Below, in pieces: positions 9,005 to 17,029 of a stretch of DNA of 64,000 bases. Below the pieces are notes generated by a model. That model was not told the DNA's origin. It did no database searches and saw only the letters and a program-made list of their open reading frames with translations. The position numbers and the translations under genes are program-made. The stretch's first letter is position 1. Every line of letters starts with the position of its first letter. The stretch comes from Shinella sp. SUS2 (lineage in GTDB: Bacteria > Pseudomonadota > Alphaproteobacteria > Rhizobiales > Rhizobiaceae): the NCBI RefSeq assembly GCF_001262505.1, contig NZ_KQ410743.1, positions 36,068-100,067 of the forward strand. Reading direction: 5' to 3'.

Positions 9005-9622
9005 TCACCGCGACAACTCCTTGAGGCCGAGGCGGATGAGCTTGGCGCTGTCGGCCCCCTCCCCGCCGATCTTCAGCGCCGCAGCGACGGCGTTGGCCGC
9101 CTGGTCGCGCGAATAGCCGAGATTGGTGAGCGCCGAGACGGCATCGGAAACCGGCGCGGAGGCCACGCCTTCACCCAGCTCCTGCTTGAGCCCGATCGAG
9201 GCGGACGCCTCCCCGGCAAAGGCCGGCGCCTTGTTGCGCAGTTCCGTCATGATGCGCACCGCGACCTTCGGTCCGACGCCCGGCGCGCGCGACACCGCCG
9301 TCTTGTCCTGAAGCGCGATGGCGTTCGCCAGTTCCCCCGGTGTCAGTGTCGACAGCACGGCCAGCGCCACCTTGGAGCCGACGCCCTGCACGCTCTGCAA
9401 CAGCCGGAACCATTCCCGCTCCAGTGCCGTCAGGAAGCCGAACAGCTTGAGCTGGTCTTCCCGCACATAGGTCTCGATGAACAGCACCGCCGCCTCGCCG
9501 CTTGAACCGAGCTTGCCGAGCGTACGTGCCGAACAAAAAGCGACGTAACCAACGCCGTGCACGTCGAGCACCACATAGTCCTCGCCGATCTCGTCGATTG
9601 TGCCCTTGAGTTTGCCGATCAT
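9005..9622 (-). CDS. ruvA: Holliday junction DNA helicase RuvA
   Basis: Tetrameric junction-binding subunit of RuvAB. 205 residues. N-terminal OB domain (MIGKLKGTIDEIGEDYVVLDV), central helix-hairpin-helix region (LLQSVQGVGSKVALAVLS and APGVGPKVAVRIM), and C-terminal RuvB-binding domain (VSALTNLGYSRDQAANAV). The gene begins 11 bases after the vapC stop, so ruvAB are probably read from transcripts that pass through the toxin-antitoxin pair. Confidence 0.97.
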   Translation of the reverse strand: MIGKLKGTIDEIGEDYVVLDVHGVGYVAFCSARTLGKLGSSGEAAVLFIETYVREDQLKLFGFLTALEREWFRLLQSVQGVGSKVALAVLSTLTPGELANAIALQDKTAVSRAPGVGPKVAVRIMTELRNKAPAFAGEASASIGLKQELGEGVASAPVSDAVSALTNLGYSRDQAANAVAAALKIGGEGADSAKLIRLGLKELSR

Positions 9623-9633
9623 GAAAGAATCCG

Positions 9634-10050
9634 TCAGGGATGGGTTTCGGGGGAGATGATGTCGAGCGCGGGAAAATAGCTGCGATAGCGCGCGGCGTCG
9701 CGGGTGAGCAGGCGATGGGAACGCGCCGCAGCATGGGCGCCGACGAGAAAGTCCGGAAGCGTTCGCTCGCGCAGCCCGCCGGCCCGGCGATAGGCATAGT
9801 GCGCCTTGCCGGCGGCGAAGGCCGCTTCATAGGATAAAGCCTCGCGCCGCATGCGCAGCCAGCCGAAGGCGAGATTCAGTTCCAGTTCACTCAGCGACGA
9901 GGTCGCAAGCTCCGACCATACGACAGGATTGAGAACCAGTTCCCCCTGCTCCAGGCATCGCTTCAGGGCGGCGAAGGACCAGCGCCGCTGCGGCCGGTCC
10001 GGCCCCAACATGTCGATAAGGACGTTGGTATCAACGACGGTCGAGGTCAT
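9634..10050 (-). CDS. vapC: VapC-type PIN-domain toxin ribonuclease
   Basis: PIN-domain endoribonuclease, the toxin of a type II module. I use the ATG at 10050, which has GAGGAC about 6 bases upstream; a GTG one codon earlier is possible. The 138-residue product has the first acidic motif VVDTNVLID, a middle glutamate (WSELATSS), and the later acidic cluster in LPDFLVGAHA and LLTRDAARYRSYFP. The start overlaps the end of the antitoxin gene by 20 bases, the usual coupling. The target RNA (tRNA or rRNA in known VapCs) cannot be read from sequence. Confidence 0.88.
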   Translation of the reverse strand: MTSTVVDTNVLIDMLGPDRPQRRWSFAALKRCLEQGELVLNPVVWSELATSSLSELELNLAFGWLRMRREALSYEAAFAAGKAHYAYRRAGGLRERTLPDFLVGAHAAARSHRLLTRDAARYRSYFPALDIISPETHP

Positions 10051-10291
10051 CACGCGGTCCTCGCAGCCATTCGAAATATTCGTCCGGCGTCATGCCATCC
10101 AGATTCCACGTTCCCTGAACGCTGGCCGCCCAGGCATCGAAATCATCGAAGTCCGGCTTGCCGTCGCCCACCTTGACGAGCATTACGCCCTCATCGGACA
10201 CGACGAAATCCACCTCCGAACCGGGCTCAATGGCGAGCCGATCACGGATTGGCTTGGGGATCGTCACCTGGCCTTTTTCCGTCACGCGCAT
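10031..10291 (-). CDS. vapB: VapB-type antitoxin (AbrB/MazE swapped-hairpin fold)
   Basis: Small 86-residue antitoxin. The N-terminus is a classic SpoVT-AbrB DNA-binding hairpin (VTEKGQVTIPKPIRDRL, about residues 3-19). The acidic, Trp-rich C-terminus (DFDDFDAWAASVQGTWNLDG) is the expected toxin-neutralising tail. It overlaps vapC by 20 bases and lies 55 bases after the ruvC stop. A perfect inverted repeat immediately before its ATG is the likely autoregulatory operator. Confidence 0.88.
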   Translation of the reverse strand: MRVTEKGQVTIPKPIRDRLAIEPGSEVDFVVSDEGVMLVKVGDGKPDFDDFDAWAASVQGTWNLDGMTPDEYFEWLRGPRDDLDRR

Positions 10292-10292
10292 G

Positions 10293-10313
10293 GTAATACC
10301 TCTGCGGTATTAC
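10293..10313 (-). promoter_or_regulatory. Inverted-repeat operator in front of vapB
   Basis: A perfect 8-bp inverted repeat (GTAATACC, 5-base spacer, GGTATTAC) ends one base before the vapB ATG and contains the gene's GAGG ribosome site. AbrB-fold antitoxins bind such palindromes to repress their own operon, so binding here would block both transcription and initiation. Function is inferred from position and symmetry. Confidence 0.7.
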
Positions 10314-10346
10314 TTATTGGCCAAACTGGAACAAGTCAAGAACAAA

Positions 10347-10859
10347 TCAGCCGGCGAGCTTGGCGAGGCGGCCGGAGAGGCCCTGGCGGTTGTGGGCGTG
10401 GCAGATGGCGATGGCGAGGGCATCAGCAGCGTCGTTGCCGGTGAAGGTCGCTTTCGGCATCAGCACCTTCAGCATCATGTGGATCTGCTGCTTTTCGCCG
10501 TGGCCGACGCCGATGACAGCCTTCTTCACCGCATTCGGCGCATATTCGGCAACGCGCAAGCCGGCGCGGGCCGGCACGAGCATGGCGATGCCGCGCGCCT
10601 GGCCGAGCTTCAGCGTCGCAGTCGCGTCCTTGTTGACGAAGGTCTGCTCCACGGCGGCCTCGTGCGGCTGATAGCTGTGCACCACCGCGCTGAGACCGTC
10701 GTGCAACTGGCAGAGGCGGGAGGCGAGATCCATGTCTCCATCGGAGGTGACGGTGCCGGACGCGACGAAGCACAACGAATTGCCGAGCGTCTCGATGACA
10801 CCCCAGCCGGTGCGGCGAAGCCCCGGATCGATGCCGATGATGCGAATCGTTTCCTGCAT
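10347..10859 (-). CDS. ruvC: Crossover junction endodeoxyribonuclease RuvC
   Basis: Resolves Holliday junctions by symmetrical nicking. 170 residues. The RNase H-fold catalytic acids are visible: the first Asp in IIGIDPGLRRTGWG, the Glu in AAVEQTFVNKD, and the C-terminal pair in NDAADALAIAICHAH. It heads the ruv cluster. A LexA-like sequence lies about 45 bases upstream. It is separated from ruvA by the VapBC pair, which is not the usual arrangement. Confidence 0.97.
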   Translation of the reverse strand: MQETIRIIGIDPGLRRTGWGVIETLGNSLCFVASGTVTSDGDMDLASRLCQLHDGLSAVVHSYQPHEAAVEQTFVNKDATATLKLGQARGIAMLVPARAGLRVAEYAPNAVKKAVIGVGHGEKQQIHMMLKVLMPKATFTGNDAADALAIAICHAHNRQGLSGRLAKLAG

Positions 10860-10903
10860 GACGAAACCCTAATGCCCACGGGCGGACCCTGCCAGCGAAA
10901 TGT

Positions 10904-10918
10904 GAACAAAACAAAAAC
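10904..10918 (-). promoter_or_regulatory. Possible LexA (SOS) box upstream of ruvC
   Basis: GAAC-N7-AAAC on the plus strand (GTTT-N7-GTTC toward ruvC) matches the rhizobial LexA consensus GTTC-N7-GTTC or GAAC-N7-GAAC with one mismatch. Placement about 45 bases before the ruvC start suits SOS control, known for ruv genes in many bacteria. The A-rich spacer means chance similarity cannot be excluded. Confidence 0.4.
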
Positions 10919-11030
10919 AGAGCGGCAATTCCACGCGACACTGCGAAAACCCCGAACCCATCGCTTGGATTTCACGAAACTGAACCTACATGGGAGCACA
11001 ATCAAATCTGCTCACAAAGAGGCCGCGGCC

Positions 11031-12032
11031 ATGGTGCCCTTCTCCATCCTCGATCTTTCCCCGGTCATCGAAGGCGGCACCGTCGCCCAGTCGCTCGAAA
11101 ATTCCCGGCGCCTTGCGCAGGAAGCCGAGGCACTCGGTTACAAGCGCTTCTGGCTCGCCGAACACCACGGCATGCGTGGCATTGCCAGCGCCGCCACCTC
11201 GCTCGTCATCCAGCACGTCGCGGCGGGCACGGAGAAAATCCGCGTCGGCTCCGGCGGCATCATGCTGCCGAACCATTCACCGCTCGTCATCGCCGAGCAG
11301 TTCGGCACGCTTGCCGCGCTTTTTCCCGACCGGATCGATCTCGGCCTCGGCCGCGCGCCGGGCACCGACATGCGCACCGCGCAGGCGCTGCGCCGCAATC
11401 TCGACAGCGCCGCCAACAATTTCCCGCAGGACGTCGTCGAACTGATGCAGCTGATGGGGCCTGTCAGCCCCGAGCAGAAGATCATCGCCATTCCTGGTGC
11501 GGGAAGCAACGTGCCGGTCTGGCTGCTTGGCTCCAGCCACTACTCGGCGCATCTCGCAGGCATGCTGGGCCTGCCCTTCGCCTTCGCCTCGCATTTCGCA
11601 CCGGACATGCTGCTGACGGCGCTGGAAATCTATCGCGACCGCTTCGAGCCTTCGCAGTACTTGGACAAACCCCATGCCATGGTGGGCGTGATGGGTGCTG
11701 CGGCCGATACGGATGCGGAGGCGGACTATCTCTTCACCTCGATGCAGCAGTCCTTCGTGCGCCTGCGCCGCGGCACGCCCGGCGCCTTCCCGGCACCGGT
11801 CGACGACATGGATCCGCACTGGAGCGAGAACGAGCGCATCAATGTCGAGCACACGCTGCAATATGCCGTCGTCGGCGGACCGGAAAAGATCAAGCGCCGC
11901 ATCGCCGACTTCCTGTCGATCACCAAGGCCGACGAACTGATCGTCTCGATGCCGATCCATGACATGGAGGCCCGGCTGAATTCCGTGCGGCTGTTTGCCC
12001 GGGCACAACAGGCGCTGGCGGAAGCGGCATAG
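11031..12032 (+). CDS. LLM-class flavin-dependent oxidoreductase (MsnO8-like)
   Basis: Bacterial-luciferase-fold monooxygenase, expected to use FMNH2 and oxygen. The ATG at 11031 has AAAGAGG 8 bases upstream; the frame is open further upstream but only through sequence antisense to ruvC. The 333-residue product has FSILDLSP at the N-terminus, the family signatures GYKRFWLAEHHGM and VGSGGIMLPNHSPLVIAEQFGTL, and LGLGRAPGTD. This set is typical of the YhbW/MsnO8 subgroup. The substrate is unknown and there are no pathway neighbours. Confidence 0.87.
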   Translation: MVPFSILDLSPVIEGGTVAQSLENSRRLAQEAEALGYKRFWLAEHHGMRGIASAATSLVIQHVAAGTEKIRVGSGGIMLPNHSPLVIAEQFGTLAALFPDRIDLGLGRAPGTDMRTAQALRRNLDSAANNFPQDVVELMQLMGPVSPEQKIIAIPGAGSNVPVWLLGSSHYSAHLAGMLGLPFAFASHFAPDMLLTALEIYRDRFEPSQYLDKPHAMVGVMGAAADTDAEADYLFTSMQQSFVRLRRGTPGAFPAPVDDMDPHWSENERINVEHTLQYAVVGGPEKIKRRIADFLSITKADELIVSMPIHDMEARLNSVRLFARAQQALAEAA

Positions 12033-12161
12033 CGGAAAAAGCCACCTTGAAGCGCCCCGGCCTTCAGGCTGCCGGCAAATCCGCCCCGTCTCTTCCGCAT
12101 CATGGCTCCTCGGCCCAAAACCGAGAGTGACAAAGGCGGGCGGGCAGGTTTACCGACAAAC

Positions 12162-12195
12162 AAAAAGCCGGGCCCCTGCGGCGCCCGGCCTTTTT
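12162..12195 (-). terminator. Intrinsic terminator between the oxidoreductase gene and yebC
   Basis: AAAAGCCGGGC and GCCCGGC arms flank a short GC-rich loop, with A-runs on one side and T-runs on the other. The symmetry lets it end both convergent genes. Confidence 0.75.
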
Positions 12196-12210
12196 CACTG
12201 GCGTCGTCGA

Positions 12211-12957
12211 TCAGGCCGAAAGCTTGGCCATCACTTCGTCGGAAACCTCGAAGTTCGAATAGACGTTCTGCACGTCGTCATCGTCTTCCAGCGTGTCGAT
12301 CAGCTTCATCAGCGACTGCGCCTTTTCCTCATCGACCGGCACGGTGTTCTGGGCCTTCCAGATCGCCTTGACCGTCTCGGCTTCGCCGAGCTTGTCTTCC
12401 AGCGCCTTGGAAACGTCGCCGATATCCTCGAAACCGCAGATGATCGTGTGGCCGTCCTCGTCGGTCGTCACATCCTCGGCTCCGGCCTCGATGGCAGCTT
12501 CCATGACGGCGTCGGCATCGCCGACCGAGAGCTTGTAGGTGATCTCACCGACGCGGTCGAAAGAGAAGGAGACCGAACCGGTTTCGCCGAGCGCCCCGCC
12601 GGCCTTGGAAAAGGTCGAACGGACGGAGGAAGCGGTGCGGTTGCGGTTGTCGGTCAGCGCCTCGACGATGACGGCAACGCCGCCCGGGCCGTAACCCTCG
12701 TAGCGGACTTCCTCGTAGTTCTCGCTATCCGCGCCGGAGGCCTTCTTGACGGCGCGCTCGATATTGTCCTTCGGCATGGACTGCGCCTTGGCGTTCTGGA
12801 TCGCCAGGCGCAGGCGGGCGTTCATCGACGGGTCAGGCAGACCCGTCTTTGCCGCGACCGTGATTTCACGGGCAAGCTTGGAGAACATTTTCGACCGCAC
12901 GGCATCCTGCCGACCCTTGCGGTGCATGATATTCTTGAACTGTGAATGGCCAGCCAT
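12211..12957 (-). CDS. yebC: YebC/PmpR family translation factor or regulator
   Basis: 248-residue member of the YebC family. It begins with the signature MAGHSQFKNIMHRKGRQDA, followed by KLAREITVAAKTG and the acidic C-terminal half (VTTDEDGHTIICG, EDDDDVQNVYSNFEV). Family members were first described as DNA-binding regulators, and some have been linked to relief of ribosome stalling at difficult motifs; which applies here is not visible. YebC is often adjacent to ruvC in proteobacteria, consistent with the neighbourhood, although a plus-strand gene intervenes here. Confidence 0.93.
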   Translation of the reverse strand: MAGHSQFKNIMHRKGRQDAVRSKMFSKLAREITVAAKTGLPDPSMNARLRLAIQNAKAQSMPKDNIERAVKKASGADSENYEEVRYEGYGPGGVAVIVEALTDNRNRTASSVRSTFSKAGGALGETGSVSFSFDRVGEITYKLSVGDADAVMEAAIEAGAEDVTTDEDGHTIICGFEDIGDVSKALEDKLGEAETVKAIWKAQNTVPVDEEKAQSLMKLIDTLEDDDDVQNVYSNFEVSDEVMAKLSA

Positions 12958-13126
12958 GGCACCCCTGTCTCATCTGTTCGGCGCCCGTTTCTTTGGTCGC
13001 CGGCGGTGTGCGGGGCGTGTCGCCGCGGTAAAGCGTCGCCCTGCCGCCCCGATTTTCGGAATGCCGCCTTATAATTTCATTGCTGGCGCACGTCCAGCAG
13101 TCCCGCAAACAAAGCGGTGGCCCGCA

Positions 13127-13621
13127 TCAGTCGGCACGCAGACGTGCCCGGCTCAACAGGAAGGAGTGGCCATCCGTGCGCTCGCAGGTCAGCCCCGTGC
13201 GCTCCGAATAGCAGGTAAAGGGGCCGGCCGACCATGTTTCACCATAGGCGATGGTCCTGTCGCCGCCGCAACATCCCTGGTCGCCTACATTGGTAAGCAC
13301 CACCGCCTTGCCACTTCGACCAAGCGTTGCGCGCACATATTTCGGCTCCACGCGGTCGCAGGAGAGTTCGGGACCGCCATCGGCCGGCTGATAGGTCTCC
13401 GTGCCGCCCTCGGGAATGTAGATGCAGCCGATATTGCCTGAGGGCATGACAAAACTTTCGGCGACGCCGAAAGAGCGCGTCGGAAGCTTTTCAACCGGCG
13501 GGGTGACGATCTCCCGCGGCTGGCCGGACTCCGCACCGGGGCCACCCGGCGTCGGCGCGCTGCTTGCGAAGGCAAGAGCGGAAGAAAGCAGGACGGCGGG
13601 CACGGCAAGAAGGAAACGCAT
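13127..13621 (-). CDS. Exported protein resembling DUF6636
   Basis: 164-residue protein of unknown function. A cleavable signal peptide (about residues 1-20, MRFLLAVPAVLLSSALAFAS) is followed by a Pro/Gly-rich linker. A compact domain begins SFVMPSGNIGCIYIP and ends SFLLSRARLRAD, with cysteines in GCIYI, LSCDRV, GCCGG, FTCYSE and LTCERT that could form disulfides in the periplasm. The MPSGNIGC plus FLLSRAR pattern is what I know from the DUF6636 family, but I cannot run a profile search. It starts 15 bases after the MBL-fold gene's stop, so the two may be cotranscribed. Confidence 0.7.
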   Translation of the reverse strand: MRFLLAVPAVLLSSALAFASSAPTPGGPGAESGQPREIVTPPVEKLPTRSFGVAESFVMPSGNIGCIYIPEGGTETYQPADGGPELSCDRVEPKYVRATLGRSGKAVVLTNVGDQGCCGGDRTIAYGETWSAGPFTCYSERTGLTCERTDGHSFLLSRARLRAD

Positions 13622-13636
13622 GAAAAGCTCCGGTCA

Positions 13637-14473
13637 TCAGACGCCGGAGAGAATATGAATCGTCGGACGCTTGGGCAAGTTGCGGATCGAAACCGTGATC
13701 GTCGCGTCGTCATCGGTCACGGCATCGAAGCCCTCGCCGAACATGGAAAGGAACTGGCTGATCGGCGGCCCACGGCGATGCATCGGCAGGATCAGCGCCG
13801 AACGCAGGCGCTGCACGACACGGCTCATGCTCTCGGCCCCCATGGTCAACCCGCCATCGACTGGCACCATCAGCACGTCGAGACGGCCGATTTCGGAATA
13901 TTGTTTCTCGGTCAATTCGTGGTGCAGGTGGCCGAGATGGCCGATGCACAGGCCCGCCACCTCGAAGATGAAGATGGAATTGCCGTTCGGCTCCATCGCC
14001 CCGCCCCAGCCGCGGATATCGGTCGGCACATTGCGGATATAGGTATCTCCCGCCACGACATCATGATCGGCCCCCTTTTCCGAACCATCGAGCCAGCCGC
14101 GCAGCACATATTCGATGCCCGGCTCCGGGGTCAGCGTGTAGTGGCTGGAATGGGCCTTGTTCATCGTGACCACGGTCGGCAGCGCCGGCGGCTTGTACCA
14201 GCCGTTGTAGTCCGTCGCGATCTTCACGCCGGCCGGCGTCTCGATGAAGAAGGTCGAGTGGCCGACATAGGTGATGCGCACCTCCTCGTTCGCCTTGGCC
14301 TGCACCTTGAGGGCCGCGCCGCCCGAAAAGCTGGCAAAGGTGACGGAGGGCAACGAGCGCGCGATCATCTGGCACTGGCTGACCGGCGCTTCCGCCTGCG
14401 CGAATGATACCCGCGGAGCGGCAAAAACCGCGGCGGCGACAAGGATCAACGGAATGAGCAGGAGATGCGGCAT
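13637..14473 (-). CDS. Exported MBL-fold hydrolase-like protein with degenerate metal motif
   Basis: 278 residues with an N-terminal signal peptide (about 1-25, ending SFAQA). The UlaG-type metallo-beta-lactamase layout follows: VRITYVGHSTFFIETPAGVKIATDYNG split by the strand-loop, a later GHLGHLHHEL, DVLMVPVDGG, and LILPMHRRG near the C-terminus. In place of the canonical HxHxDH there is NKAHSSHYT, so the metal site is altered or incomplete. It may bind one metal or have lost catalysis. It is read before the DUF6636-like gene. No substrate is suggested by the context. Confidence 0.75.
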   Translation of the reverse strand: MPHLLLIPLILVAAAVFAAPRVSFAQAEAPVSQCQMIARSLPSVTFASFSGGAALKVQAKANEEVRITYVGHSTFFIETPAGVKIATDYNGWYKPPALPTVVTMNKAHSSHYTLTPEPGIEYVLRGWLDGSEKGADHDVVAGDTYIRNVPTDIRGWGGAMEPNGNSIFIFEVAGLCIGHLGHLHHELTEKQYSEIGRLDVLMVPVDGGLTMGAESMSRVVQRLRSALILPMHRRGPPISQFLSMFGEGFDAVTDDDATITVSIRNLPKRPTIHILSGV

Positions 14474-14638
14474 CGGCGGCTCCGTTCATTGGTTGGCGCG
14501 ACTATGCGCCCGCGAGGCCGGCGGGTCGAGATTGTGCGGCCGGCCGGCCGATCACAATCCGTTGAGCCATCTCGCGCGGAACCTTGCACGCCGCCTCACG
14601 TTCTCCATCCATCAATCCAACGATTGCGAGGAGCAGCC

Positions 14639-15175
14639 ATGTCCAACCTCACCAAGGCACGCGAGAACCCGAAGGAACAGCTTTTCGACGAGATCGACAG
14701 GATCCATGCCGGCATGCTGGGCGTCGACGGCAGCCATATGCACATGCAGCCGATGGCCCCGCAGCTCGACCGCCAGAGCGCGACGATCTGGTTCTTCACC
14801 AAGACCGACGCCGAGATCGTCGAGGCCATTTCGCCCGGCACGCGCGCCCATTTCTGCGTCGTCGGCAAGGACCACGACTACCATGCCTGCCTTGCAGGCC
14901 GGATTTCCGTACGCAAGGATCCCATCAAGATCGACGAATACTGGAGTTCCGTCGTCGAGGCGTGGTTCGACCACGGCAAGAACGATCCGAAACTCACCCT
15001 GCTGGCGCTGGAAGTCGAGGACGCGGAAGTCTGGGCCTCGACCGGCAGCAAGCTGAAATTCGGCTGGGAAATCGCCAAGGCCAACTTCAACCCCGACGAG
15101 GAACCCGACGTCGGCGTGAAGGCGCATCTCAACTTTTCAAACGGCTCGGCCGATCACCTGCGCCACATGATCTGA
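14639..15175 (+). CDS. Pyridoxamine 5'-phosphate oxidase-fold general stress protein
   Basis: Split-barrel flavin-binding protein, 178 residues. The ATG at 14639 follows GAGGAG at 7 bases. The sequence reads FDEIDRIHAGMLGV, then HMQPMAPQL and TIWFFTKTDAEIVEAI, the layout of the general stress protein 26 subgroup of PNPOx-like proteins. Most such proteins bind FMN or a deazaflavin; the reaction is unknown. It is a single plus-strand gene between two minus-strand units. Confidence 0.8.
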   Translation: MSNLTKARENPKEQLFDEIDRIHAGMLGVDGSHMHMQPMAPQLDRQSATIWFFTKTDAEIVEAISPGTRAHFCVVGKDHDYHACLAGRISVRKDPIKIDEYWSSVVEAWFDHGKNDPKLTLLALEVEDAEVWASTGSKLKFGWEIAKANFNPDEEPDVGVKAHLNFSNGSADHLRHMI

Positions 15176-15195
15176 GGTTCGGCCGGCGTTCGAGA

Positions 15196-16020
15196 TCAGG
15201 CCCAGAAATCCGGCAGCGTTTCGGCAAGGCGCGGGCCGAGGCGAAGCGGGGCGATCTTTTCGGTAAGGCCGGTGCGGTCGGAAATCTCGACCGCCAGGCC
15301 GCAGATGGTCGCCGGGCCGGACGCCGCCTCGAAGCGGCCTTTCGGCATTTTGGAGATGAAGCGGTTGAGCGGCTCCTCCTTCTCCATGCCGAGGGAGGAA
15401 TCGTAGTCGCCGCACATGCCGGCATCCGACATGTAGCCGGTGCCGCCATTGAGGATCTGGCAATCGGCGGTCGGCACATGGGTGTGCGTACCGACGACGA
15501 CGCTGGCACGACCATCGACGAAGTGGCCGAAGCACTGCTTCTCGCTGGTCGCCTCCGCATGGAAATCGAAGATCACGGCATCGGCCTGCTCGCCGAGCGG
15601 GCAGGAGGCGAGGATCGTCTCGCCCGCGGTGAAGGGGTCGTCGAGTTCGGGGTGCATGAAGACCCGGCCCATGATGTTGGCGACCAGCACGCGCGCGCCG
15701 TTCCGCGCGATGAAGAGGTTCGCGCCGCGGCCGGGCGTGCCGGCGGGGTAGTTGGCGGGGCGCAGGAACTGGTCTTGCCGGCTGGCGAAGGTCACTGCCT
15801 CCTTCTGGTCCCAGACGTGGTTGCCGGTCGTCACGACGTCGGCGCCGGCGTTGATCGTCTCAAGGAAGATATCTTCCGTGATGCCAAAGCCGCCCGCCGC
15901 GTTCTCCCCGTTGACGACCACGAAATCCAGCTTGAGATCGCTGATCAGCTCCGGCAGGCGCTGCCAGACGGCCGTCCGCCCGGTCTTGCCCACCATGTCG
16001 CCGAGAAAGAGAAAACGCAT
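15196..16020 (-). CDS. YmdB-like metallophosphoesterase (TIGR00282 family)
   Basis: 274 residues. Metal ligands are visible in FLFLGDMVGKTGR (Asp), VVNGENAAGG (Asn/Glu), VVTTGNHVWDQ (Asn-His), FDFHAEATSEK (His) and VVGTHTHVPTAD (His). This is the full motif set of the TIGR00282 family; its Bacillus member YmdB hydrolyses cyclic nucleotides and affects biofilm gene expression. It follows the 5-formyl-THF cyclo-ligase gene by 9 bases, a pairing common in alphaproteobacteria. Confidence 0.9.
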   Translation of the reverse strand: MRFLFLGDMVGKTGRTAVWQRLPELISDLKLDFVVVNGENAAGGFGITEDIFLETINAGADVVTTGNHVWDQKEAVTFASRQDQFLRPANYPAGTPGRGANLFIARNGARVLVANIMGRVFMHPELDDPFTAGETILASCPLGEQADAVIFDFHAEATSEKQCFGHFVDGRASVVVGTHTHVPTADCQILNGGTGYMSDAGMCGDYDSSLGMEKEEPLNRFISKMPKGRFEAASGPATICGLAVEISDRTGLTEKIAPLRLGPRLAETLPDFWA

Positions 16021-16029
16021 CGAAGAACC

Positions 16030-16614
16030 TTACGAAACCTGTTGGAACAAACGAAGGCCGCTTTCGGTGAGGATCGCGTCCAGCGCGACGTCATGCGGCT
16101 CCGCGGGTACTGATGCCACTTCCTGGCAATCGAAAGCAATGCCGATCAGTCTCGGCACACGGCCTTTTGCCTTGAGGCGATCAATGGCCCGGTCGTAGTG
16201 GCCGGCGCCATAGCCGATGCGGTGGCCTGCCCGATCGAAGGCGGAGAGCGGCACGAGAAGGATATCGGGATCCAGTGCCGCCGCCTCCGGCCCCGGCCCG
16301 ATCGTACCGAATCCGGTCTTGATGACCGGCGCCCCGACGACCAGCTCCCGGAAGATGATCGTCTCCCGGTCGAGCACGACGGGTAGGCAAAGCCGTGCCC
16401 CGCGCGTGCGAAGATGTGCCATCAGCGGCCGGATATCGGCCTCCGAGCGGATCGGCCAGAAGCCCGAGATGACCGTGCCGGGTTCAAATTCGATACGGTC
16501 GCCCGCAAGCTCCACCATGGCGAGACTGCCTTCGATACGCGCTTCGGGCGCCATTCCATCGCGCAGCGCCAGTCGCTCGTTGCGGATCGCCGCCTTCTGT
16601 TCCTTGGGTGTCAC
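16030..16614 (-). CDS. ygfA: 5-formyltetrahydrofolate cyclo-ligase
   Basis: Converts 5-formyl-THF to 5,10-methenyl-THF with ATP in the cytosol. 194 residues. Key parts: the N-terminal KAAIRNERLALRDGM, the substrate loop GFWPIRSEADIRP, and the C-terminal LVPLSAFDRAGHRIGYGAGHYDRA, with the G-x-G-x-G-x-Y-D nucleotide-binding signature. In many proteobacteria this gene lies downstream of 6S RNA and zapA. Here those are about 3.5 kb away with a carbon-metabolism block in between. Confidence 0.93.
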   Translation of the reverse strand: MTPKEQKAAIRNERLALRDGMAPEARIEGSLAMVELAGDRIEFEPGTVISGFWPIRSEADIRPLMAHLRTRGARLCLPVVLDRETIIFRELVVGAPVIKTGFGTIGPGPEAAALDPDILLVPLSAFDRAGHRIGYGAGHYDRAIDRLKAKGRVPRLIGIAFDCQEVASVPAEPHDVALDAILTESGLRLFQQVS

Positions 16615-16807
16615 TGTCGTCTCCAGCCGTGCTGCCGTGGCTTATCAGCTAGCAGCGCCGGAAGGCAAATCCTCATCCCGTTACGACGACGGGAGGTCGC
16701 AGAATCTGTGCCGCAACGGGACAAAGAGGTAAAAAACCGCCCCGGCCCGTTAAGCATTGGAACAGCTTGTGCTTTCGGCAGCAGGCTTCAGCGGTTAAGC
16801 GGGGCGC

Positions 16808-17029
16808 ATGTCCTCGGAAAATGATCTTTCCCCCCTCCCCGAGCTGACCGAAATCGAAAAGCGGTGCCTCGAACTTGCCGCCAACGGCAGGACGCCGGCC
16901 GATATCGTGCTCGAAACCGACATCGCCATGGCGCGCGTGACGGACGCCATGCACAGCGCGATCGAAAAGCTCGGCGCCCGCAACATCACGGGCGCGATCA
17001 CCCGTGCCGCCCGCCTCAGGCTGATCTAG
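16808..17029 (+). CDS. Small stand-alone LuxR/GerE-type HTH protein
   Basis: 73 residues consisting almost only of a GerE helix-turn-helix: LTEIEKRCLELAANGRTPADIVLETDIAMARVTDAMHSAIEKLGA in two runs, with the typical NITGAITRAARL end. There is no receiver or ligand domain. Such mini-LuxR proteins occur in rhizobia, with unknown targets. Its stop codon lies inside a long inverted repeat shared with the convergent SorC gene. Coding is supported by good codon bias and the clear family match. Confidence 0.75.
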   Translation: MSSENDLSPLPELTEIEKRCLELAANGRTPADIVLETDIAMARVTDAMHSAIEKLGARNITGAITRAARLRLI

